The position numbers and the translations under genes are program-made. This document shows positions 6,408 to 11,543 of a stretch of DNA of 11,543 nucleotides, piece after piece. Positions within the stretch are counted from its first letter, which is position 1, and the number at the start of each line of letters is the position of its first letter. This DNA comes from SHYR01 sp034406555 (GTDB taxonomy: Bacteria > Chloroflexota > Dehalococcoidia > UBA2979): assembly GCA_034406555.1 (NCBI GenBank), contig DASCRM010000001.1, forward strand, positions 1 through 11,543, read 5' to 3'. Below the pieces are notes generated by a model, which did not search any database, was not told the origin of the DNA, and was given only the letters and a program-made list of their open reading frames with translations.

Positions 6408-7015
6408 TGCGACTGGGCATGGTGATCGACCTCAAGCGCTGCATCGGCTGCTACGGCTGCCAGGTGGCGTGCAAGACCGAGAACGGCACGCGCCCCGGCA
6501 CCACATACGCGCGACTGCTCAAGATCGAGAGCGGCACGTTCCCGAACGTTCGTCGCACCACCCTGCCCCTGCTGTGCATGCACTGCGCCGAACCACCGTG
6601 CGTCGATGTCTGCCCGACCGGGGCGAGCCAGAAGCGAGAGGACGGCATCGTCTTCGTCGACACAGAGGTCTGCGTCGGTTGTCGCGCCTGCATGATGGCC
6701 TGCCCGTATGGCGCGCGTTACTACCAGGACGAGAAGCATGCGTACTTCGGCGAGACGCTCACCCCCTATGAGGAGGCGCGGTACGTGGACCACCTCGAAG
6801 GCGTCGTCGAGAAGTGCGATTTCTGCCGGCACCGACTGGAAGACGGACTGGAGCCGGCATGTGTGGCGAACTGCATGGCGAGAGCCCGCATCTTCGGCGA
6901 CCTCGACGATCCGGAGAGCGAGGTGAGCCGTCTCGTCCGCGACGAGGCCGGCTTCCAGCTCAACCCGGAACTCGGTACGGACCCGTCAGTCTTCTATCTG
7001 GCAGCGGAGCGGTAA
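6407..7015 (+). CDS. Four-cluster [4Fe-4S] ferredoxin-like electron-transfer subunit (PsrB/DmsB/NrfC type)
   Basis: The 202-residue protein has sixteen cysteines in four groups: C12-C15-C18-C22, C57-C60-C65-C69, C89-C92-C95-C99 and C137-C140-C152-C156. This is the standard layout of the small subunit of complex iron-sulfur molybdoenzymes, which carries electrons between the catalytic subunit and the membrane subunit through four cubane clusters. The first group, CIGCYGCQVAC, and the third, CVGCRACMMAC, are canonical. There is no signal sequence, consistent with a cytoplasmic position beside the catalytic subunit. The length is normal for the family. ATG 6407 overlaps the previous TAA by one base (TAATG), with GGAGG at 6393-6397. 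The next gene begins two bases after this stop. Confidence 0.95.
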   Translation: MRLGMVIDLKRCIGCYGCQVACKTENGTRPGTTYARLLKIESGTFPNVRRTTLPLLCMHCAEPPCVDVCPTGASQKREDGIVFVDTEVCVGCRACMMACPYGARYYQDEKHAYFGETLTPYEEARYVDHLEGVVEKCDFCRHRLEDGLEPACVANCMARARIFGDLDDPESEVSRLVRDEAGFQLNPELGTDPSVFYLAAER

Positions 7016-7017
7016 CG

Positions 7018-7926
7018 ATGGCTATTGACGACCGACTCGACCTGCGACGCAACGACCTCAGCCTGACCTATCGCCCGCAGCGTGAGTGGATCGAGGGCCG
7101 CGGCCTGCTGCTCGTGATCGCACACTTCTTCTCCGCCGCTGGGGCCGGCGCGTGGATCTTCGCGGCGTGGTTCGACGTACGCGCTGCCCAGATCATGGCG
7201 CTCGTCACGATCGCGATCCTCTCCGGCTGGGCGCACATCTTCTTCCTCGGTCGCTGGAGTCGCTTCTGGCGTATGGCCCGTCGGCCGCATCGGTCGTGGA
7301 TCAGTCGCGGCCTGTGGAGCATGGGCATCTACATGACGGGAGCAGTGGGCTTCCTGCTGCTCCCGGACGGGTTGCTCGGCGATCTGCTGCTCGCCATCTC
7401 CCTCGTCGGCGCGGGGTTGATCCTGCTGTACGAAGGGTTCGTCTACTCCGCCTCTGTTGGGATTCCCTTCTGGCGCACCGTGATGCTGCCGCTGCTCTCG
7501 GTTGCGTATGGCTTGCGCGGCGGTGCCGCCGTGCTGCTCATGTTTGCTGCTCTGGGCGAAGGCACCTTCGATATCGACGCTGTCGAGGTCGTGAAACTCT
7601 GGGTGGTGCTCTCGACCGCGGTGCTGGTGGCGATCTACCTGGCCGCTGCGGGCCGGGCCGGGGGCGCTGCGCGTGAGTCGATGCGTCAACTGGTGTCGGG
7701 TCGCATCTCGCCGGCGTTCTATGGCGGCACGATCGCCGTCGGAATCGTGGTGCCGCTGGTGCTGGGGGCGGCGAGCCTGGTCGGCGGTTCGGCGCTAGTG
7801 CTGCTGGGCCTGATCGGCGGCGCGAGCCTGATCGGCGACTTCTATGTGCGCTACTCCATCGTCAAAGCGGGACTGTATGTGCCGCTGCACGGCGCGGGAA
7901 TACCCGCGCCTGGCGAACACAACTGA
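7018..7926 (+). CDS. NrfD/PsrC-type quinone-interacting membrane subunit
   Basis: The 302-residue protein has about eight hydrophobic helices, roughly at 29-51, 56-78, 98-117, 120-143, 151-179, 189-212, 233-257 and 259-280. SWISRGLW (93-100) and the helix beginning PFWRTVMLPLL (150-160) match the polysulfide reductase NrfD family (PsrC, NrfD, TtrC, SoeC). Such subunits anchor the complex in the inner membrane and exchange electrons with quinones without haem. The start at ATG 7018 has GGAG 8 bases before it (7006-7009). The frame is open further upstream to about 6814, but that would overlap the Fe-S subunit gene heavily. As last gene of the four-gene operon it completes a catalytic, Fe-S and membrane-anchor set. 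The convergent crotonase stop is only 25 bp away and no terminator is visible between them. Confidence 0.92.
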   Translation: MAIDDRLDLRRNDLSLTYRPQREWIEGRGLLLVIAHFFSAAGAGAWIFAAWFDVRAAQIMALVTIAILSGWAHIFFLGRWSRFWRMARRPHRSWISRGLWSMGIYMTGAVGFLLLPDGLLGDLLLAISLVGAGLILLYEGFVYSASVGIPFWRTVMLPLLSVAYGLRGGAAVLLMFAALGEGTFDIDAVEVVKLWVVLSTAVLVAIYLAAAGRAGGAARESMRQLVSGRISPAFYGGTIAVGIVVPLVLGAASLVGGSALVLLGLIGGASLIGDFYVRYSIVKAGLYVPLHGAGIPAPGEHN

Positions 7927-7951
7927 GGGCGGAGCGGGCGCGGCGGCTGCG

Positions 7952-8776
7952 CTAGCGAGGCAGGCCGATCGCTTCCCACGAGTCGGCACCGGCGTCGTAC
8001 TTCGCCTGCGCCGCGTTCATCGTCGCCAGCGCATCTTCGCGCCCCGCGACATCGCGGAAAATGCGCGACTCGTTACGCCGAGCATCCGCCAGCGGCAGGT
8101 TCTGTCCCTCCGAGAAGCTGCGCTTCGCGGCCGCAAGCGCCGCGCCGGGCCAACTGGCGATGTGCGTCGCCCATTCGAGCGCCGCCTCGCGCACGTAGTC
8201 GTCGGGCACGACCTTGTTGACTGCGCCCATCTCGAACGCGCGCTGCGCGGTGATCGGCCGGCCGTCGAGGATCATCTCGAGGCAGCGAGCCGGACCGATT
8301 AGCCGGGAGAGCCGCGTCGTCCCTCCTGCACCGGGGATGATCCCGAGCGGGACTTCTGGCTGCCCGTACGTCGCCGACTCGGCGGCCACACGCAGATCGC
8401 AGGCCCATGAGAGCTCCGCGCCGCCGCCCCATGCCTGTCCATTGTTCACGGCGATCGAGATCATCGGGTGGCTCGCGACCGCCTCGAAGATCGCGGGCCC
8501 TCGCACCCGCATCGCGTCCTCGGCCGGCGGGGTGGGCGCAGCCTGCCCCTGAACGATCTCGCGTAGCGACCAGTGAGCGATGAAGTACCCCGGTGTGTCC
8601 GAGGCCAGTACGAAGACTCGAGTGCGGGCCTCCTCCAGCTCGCTGATCGCCTCGCCGAGTTTGCGCCCGAGCTCCCCACCGCCAAAGTTCATCGGTGGGT
8701 CGCTGAAGGCGATCAGGCCGACGCCATCGGCCGGGTAGGAGACGTCGAGGGTCACTGGCACGGCTGGCTCCTCCAT
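7952..8776 (-). CDS. Enoyl-CoA hydratase/isomerase (crotonase) family protein
   Basis: The protein of up to 274 residues belongs to the crotonase superfamily, which hydrates or isomerises CoA-thioesters in the cytoplasm. Both acidic residues of true enoyl-CoA hydratases are present: E121 in WGGGAELSWACD and E141 in YGQPEVPLGIIPGAGGT. The first oxyanion-hole segment is unusual: YFIAHWSL (64-71) takes the place of the common F-x-A-G-A-D-L. This resembles an uncharacterised crotonase subgroup with A-H at that point, so the exact reaction is uncertain. ATG 8776 has no ribosome binding site, whereas GGAGGAG inside codons 1-3 stands 6 bases before GTG 8761. The true start may be GTG 8761, giving a protein five residues shorter. 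It is divergent from the ThDP enzyme gene, suggesting a shared pathway. Confidence 0.9.
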   Translation of the reverse strand: MEEPAVPVTLDVSYPADGVGLIAFSDPPMNFGGGELGRKLGEAISELEEARTRVFVLASDTPGYFIAHWSLREIVQGQAAPTPPAEDAMRVRGPAIFEAVASHPMISIAVNNGQAWGGGAELSWACDLRVAAESATYGQPEVPLGIIPGAGGTTRLSRLIGPARCLEMILDGRPITAQRAFEMGAVNKVVPDDYVREAALEWATHIASWPGAALAAAKRSFSEGQNLPLADARRNESRIFRDVAGREDALATMNAAQAKYDAGADSWEAIGLPR

Positions 8777-8810
8777 TGCGTTGTCTGTTCGCGGCAGTCT
8801 AGCCCGGCTG

Positions 8811-8837
8811 CGGCTCGTCGAACGGGCACCCGAGCCG
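8811..8837. promoter_or_regulatory. 7-bp inverted repeat upstream of the crotonase
   Basis: CGGCTCG (8811-8817) and CGAGCCG (8831-8837) are perfect complements with a 13-base loop. They lie 35 bp beyond the crotonase ATG, in the control region shared with the ThDP enzyme gene. The sequence is GC-rich, so a chance occurrence cannot be excluded. Confidence 0.25.
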
Positions 8838-8850
8838 AATCACGACGAAA

Positions 8851-8869
8851 GTCCCGCGATTGGCGGGAC
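8851..8869. promoter_or_regulatory. Compact 7-bp hairpin or operator between the divergent genes
   Basis: GTCCCGC (8851-8857) and GCGGGAC (8863-8869) are perfectly complementary around the 5-base loop GATTG, near the middle of the 194-bp divergent gap. It may be an operator for both genes or a leader hairpin for one. No convincing -35/-10 pair was seen on either strand nearby. Confidence 0.35.
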
Positions 8870-8970
8870 GGTTGCCCGGACTGGCCTCGCGACGATCTCT
8901 GCAATAGTCCGAACGTAGTCGCCGACGATGCCTTCGACGAGTGTGTCGAGTCGGCATGGAGGTGTACGCG

Positions 8971-10734
8971 ATGGCCATCATCAACGGTGGAGAGCTGCTG
9001 ATTCGCGCGCTTGAGCACCGCGGGGTGCGGGAGGTGTTCGCGCTCTCCGGCGGGCACCTGGACCCGATCTTCCAGGCGTGCCTCGACCACGACTTCCGGC
9101 TGGTCGACACACGGCACGAGCAAGCTGCCGCCCACATGGCCGATGGCTTCGCGCGCACTACCGGGAACCCTGGGGTCGCGATCGTCACCGCTGGCCCCGG
9201 CGTCACGGACGCTGTGACCGGCGTAGCCAATGCGTTCATGGACGCGATCCCGATGATCTGCATCGGCGGCCGCAGCCCGCTGCGCGACGAGGACAAGCTG
9301 CCGCTGCAGAACCTCGATCAGGTCGCGCTGATGAAGCCAATCACGAAGTACGCTCGAACCGTCTTCCACCCCGAACGCATCCCGGAGTACCTCGCGACCG
9401 CCTACCGGCACGCCGTCAGTGGCCGCCCGGGACCGGTCTTCCTCGACATCCCGATCGATGTGCTGCATACGCCGATCGAAGAGAGCGATGTGCCGACCTT
9501 CCACGAGATCGCGCCCGCCGGCCGCCCGGTCGCCGACGCCACGGCGATCGAGCTCGCACTCGACGTGCTGGCGAACGCGCAGCGTCCCGCCATTTTCGCG
9601 GGCGGCGGCGCATGGTTCTCGGGTGCCGAGGACGCGTTGCGCGAGTTCGCGGAGCTGACGCGCATCCCCGTGCTTGCCAACTCGAAGGCGCGCGGCCTCG
9701 TCTCGGAGCGCACGCCGCTCGGGTACGGGGGCTTCACCCTCGTTGGTTCGCCGGCCGTGCAGGCGGCGGCGGGTGGCGGGCCGGACGTGATCCTGATGCT
9801 CGGAGCACGCGCAGGCATGTTCACCGGTTCCTCCGGCGAGCGGCAGGAGTTGATCCCGGACGACGCGACCGTGATTCAGGTCGATGTCGAAGCCGAGGAG
9901 ATCGGGCGCACCCGCGACGTGCAGATCGGGCTTGTCGGCGACGTTCGAGAGACGCTGCGTTCGTTGATCGTGGGCGCACGCTCACGCTCGTTCGCGGACC
10001 ATGAACGCTGGATTGATGCACTGGCGGCAGCCCGCGATGAGGCCCGCCGCGTCCCCGACGACGTGCAGACGGACGACGCCGCGCCGATCCACCAGGTGCG
10101 GCTCACGAATGAGATCGCGGAATTCCTCGACGGCGACTCGATCATCGTCGCGGACGGTGGCGACACCTCCGGCTGGATGGGTGGCCAGGCGCTTGTCGAG
10201 GGCGGCGGTCGCTGGATGAGCCACGGCTACCTTGGCTGTCTGGGCGTCGGCATCCCGTTCGCGCTGGCCGCGAAGGTCGCCCACCCGGATCGCCGGGTGC
10301 TGACGATCATCGGCGATGGCTCAGTCGGTCTGAACTTCGCTGAGTTCGACACCGCCGTGCGACACGACCTCCCGATCGTCGTTGTCGTGAACAACGACGA
10401 AGGCTGGGGGATGGTGCGTCACGGCCAGATCAGCAAGTACGGAGGCGATCGCACTGCCGGCGTCGAGCTCGGCGCAACGCGCTATGACCTCGCGGCCGCC
10501 GGGTTCGGCGCGCACACGGAGTTCGTCGAGCATGCGAGCGAGATCAGACCGGCGCTCGAGCGCGCGTTCGCTTCAGGCAAGCCCGCCTGCATCAACGTGC
10601 TGAGCGACCCGACGCTCTCGCCTCGTGCGTACCGCGCCCAGCAGTCGCAGGTGACGCCGCGCGAGGAGCCAGCCGAGGTGGCAGCCGGAAACCGCGAGGT
10701 AGAGCTGCCCTACTACGGTCGCCGACGACTGTGA
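8971..10734 (+). CDS. Thiamine-diphosphate-dependent enzyme, acetolactate synthase / 2-hydroxyacyl-CoA lyase-like
   Basis: The 587-residue protein has the three-domain layout of the POX/acetolactate synthase superfamily: pyrimidine-binding domain about 1-170, central domain about 190-330 and pyrophosphate-binding domain about 375-530. The catalytic glutamate is E50 in DTRHEQAAAHMADG. The ThDP/Mg motif runs from GDG (448-450) to NN (474-475). Members form or break C-C bonds next to a carbonyl: acetolactate synthesis, oxalyl-CoA decarboxylation or 2-hydroxyacyl-CoA cleavage to formyl-CoA and an aldehyde. No regulatory-subunit gene is adjacent, and the crotonase neighbour points to catabolism of CoA-esters rather than branched-chain amino-acid synthesis, though this is inference. 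ATG 8971 is chosen because GGAGG (8958-8962) precedes it by 8 bases and the text MAIINGGELL fits the family start. GTG 8941 would add ten unrelated residues. Confidence 0.9.
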   Translation: MAIINGGELLIRALEHRGVREVFALSGGHLDPIFQACLDHDFRLVDTRHEQAAAHMADGFARTTGNPGVAIVTAGPGVTDAVTGVANAFMDAIPMICIGGRSPLRDEDKLPLQNLDQVALMKPITKYARTVFHPERIPEYLATAYRHAVSGRPGPVFLDIPIDVLHTPIEESDVPTFHEIAPAGRPVADATAIELALDVLANAQRPAIFAGGGAWFSGAEDALREFAELTRIPVLANSKARGLVSERTPLGYGGFTLVGSPAVQAAAGGGPDVILMLGARAGMFTGSSGERQELIPDDATVIQVDVEAEEIGRTRDVQIGLVGDVRETLRSLIVGARSRSFADHERWIDALAAARDEARRVPDDVQTDDAAPIHQVRLTNEIAEFLDGDSIIVADGGDTSGWMGGQALVEGGGRWMSHGYLGCLGVGIPFALAAKVAHPDRRVLTIIGDGSVGLNFAEFDTAVRHDLPIVVVVNNDEGWGMVRHGQISKYGGDRTAGVELGATRYDLAAAGFGAHTEFVEHASEIRPALERAFASGKPACINVLSDPTLSPRAYRAQQSQVTPREEPAEVAAGNREVELPYYGRRRL

Positions 10735-10738
10735 GATC

Positions 10739-10766
10739 CGACCGTCGTAACCGATAGCGACGGTCG
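10739..10766 (+). terminator. Perfect 9-bp hairpin after the ThDP enzyme gene
   Basis: CGACCGTCG (10739-10747) and CGACGGTCG (10758-10766) are exact complements around a 10-base loop, four bases after the stop codon. The position fits a transcription terminator. The flank is TGGGTGGT rather than a T-run, so it may be a Rho-assisted or RNA-stabilising hairpin. Confidence 0.5.
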
Positions 10767-10781
10767 TGGGTGGTCTAGTCG

Positions 10782-10808
10782 CCCAAAGGCTTCGATGAGC
10801 CGGTGATG
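10782..10808 (+). repeat. Second cyclase-tail remnant, partial repeat of 209-235
   Basis: These 27 bases match 209-235 at 24 positions and encode PKGFDEPVM, corresponding to LKGFDEPVM in the first remnant. The third-position changes (AAA for AAG, GAT for GAC) suggest common coding ancestry. An in-frame TAG lies at 10776-10778 and the similarity stops after ATG, so no cyclase is encoded here. It lies in the 115-bp gap between the ThDP enzyme and the sulfatase. Confidence 0.6.
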
Positions 10809-10849
10809 GCGCATGGGATGAAGGCGGGCCAGGGTTGCCGCCAGTCGAT

Positions 10850-11543
10850 CTACAGCCTCAACTGCAGCCGCGGCTCGACGAGGTGCTGTGGAAGGTTCGT
10901 GTCCTTCATGAACTTCACAAGGTGTCCATGTAGCTCCGTCGCGATGTCCGCGTGCCCCGCGAGCACGTCAGTGAGCTGATTCGGATCTGACTCCAGGTGG
11001 AACAGCTCCGACATGCCTAGGTCCGCGCTGTAGAGAAACGACCACTTGTCCGTGGTGATCGTTGTCACCTGCGCCGCCGCCACCGGCCGACTCAGATCAT
11101 CTACGGCCCGCGTCTGCTGACCGGGATTCGCGAATGGCTGCGCACTAACGACGAACTCCCGACCGGCGTCCGCATCACCTCGCATCGCCGGGAGGAGCGA
11201 GCGCCCCTCCACCCACTCCGGGGTCGGCTGGTCGAGGATGTCGAGCACGGTCGGCATCACGTCGATCGCTGAGGTGAGAGTCTGCGAGCTGCCCGCATCG
11301 ATTCCCGGAACCTTGATCAGCAAGGGGATGCCTGCGACCTCCTCATAGAGCGGCGAGTGGCCCCACCCTCGAACGTCCTCCGGGCCTCGACTCCGCCCCA
11401 GCACGCGCTGCGCATGTGCGTTCGGTGCCGCGATCGACAGGCTGCCGTCGGCGCGCTTCGCGACGGTGAGTTTGCCGAACAGTCCGTCGTGTTCGCCGAA
11501 GTAGAAGCCGTGGTCGGAGGTGAAGATGATCGCGGTCGTCTCG
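10850..11543 (-). CDS. Sulfatase family protein (alkaline phosphatase superfamily), N-terminus beyond the window
   Basis: The frame is open from the right edge to the TAG at 10850-10852 and gives 230 visible residues. It begins with FTSDHGFYFGEHDGLFGK, the sulfatase metal-site region: D10 and H11 of the visible part correspond to the Asp and Asn/His that bind the divalent metal, and K24 corresponds to the conserved Lys. GHSPLYEEVAGIPLLIKVPG follows, then SAIDVMPTVLDILDQ and EGRSLLP, as usual for type I sulfatases. The catalytic Cys-x-Pro-x-Arg that is converted to formylglycine lies outside the window, so activity cannot be confirmed. About 40 residues separate the conserved Lys from YEE, which looks longer than usual. 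Such enzymes cleave organic sulfate esters; substrate and location are unknown. The first in-frame GTG (11404) is internal to the domain and is not the start. Confidence 0.88.
   Translation of the reverse strand, partial: ETTAIIFTSDHGFYFGEHDGLFGKLTVAKRADGSLSIAAPNAHAQRVLGRSRGPEDVRGWGHSPLYEEVAGIPLLIKVPGIDAGSSQTLTSAIDVMPTVLDILDQPTPEWVEGRSLLPAMRGDADAGREFVVSAQPFANPGQQTRAVDDLSRPVAAAQVTTITTDKWSFLYSADLGMSELFHLESDPNQLTDVLAGHADIATELHGHLVKFMKDTNLPQHLVEPRLQLRL

Noticed and set aside
1..11543. CRISPR array, insertion sequence, prophage or restriction/defence genes
   Set aside because: No regularly spaced repeats, transposase, integrase or known defence domains were found. The repeats seen are short and isolated.

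Overview
The window is high-GC bacterial DNA with the codon preferences, GTG starts and long spurious antisense frames typical of Actinomycetota or high-GC Chloroflexota. Nothing here fixes the phylum. It carries nine coding regions, two of them cut by the window edges. It also carries two short remnants that resemble the C-terminal tail of class III adenylate cyclases and a damaged tRNA-Gly.

Layout. 1-105 is the last 34 codons of a carboxymuconolactone decarboxylase-like protein. 106-512 has no intact gene; it holds a cyclase-tail remnant (173-259) and a tRNA-Gly(UCC) pseudogene on the minus strand (320-402). 513-2009 (+) is a DHA2-type MFS exporter. It converges on a zinc-dependent MDR alcohol dehydrogenase (2101-3177, -). 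The 213 bp between that gene and the next (3178-3390) is a divergent control region unusually rich in symmetric elements. 3391-7926 (+) is a tight four-gene operon: a MoaD/ThiS-fold protein, a molybdopterin oxidoreductase catalytic subunit, a four-cluster ferredoxin-like subunit and an NrfD-type membrane subunit. 7952-8776 (-) is a crotonase. It is divergent from a thiamine-diphosphate enzyme of the acetolactate synthase / 2-hydroxyacyl-CoA lyase superfamily (8971-10734, +). A short gap holds a hairpin and a second cyclase-tail remnant. A sulfatase (-) then runs off the right edge.

How the genes may work together. The four-gene operon encodes a membrane-anchored complex iron-sulfur molybdoenzyme. 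No Tat signal is visible on the catalytic or the Fe-S subunit, so the catalytic face is probably cytoplasmic, with electrons passing through four [4Fe-4S] clusters to or from the quinone pool. The first gene is a MoaD-like protein whose usual terminal Gly-Gly is Gly-Ala followed by a 19-residue tail, so it is probably not an ordinary molybdopterin-synthase sulfur carrier. The MDR dehydrogenase shares the control region and may act on a related substrate. The crotonase and the ThDP enzyme suggest acyl-CoA or 2-hydroxyacyl catabolism. The substrate of the molybdoenzyme cannot be read from the sequence.

The best candidates for something undescribed are this operon with its modified MoaD-like protein and the structured divergent region 3178-3390. 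In that region the alcohol dehydrogenase leader could fold so as to cover its own ribosome binding site.
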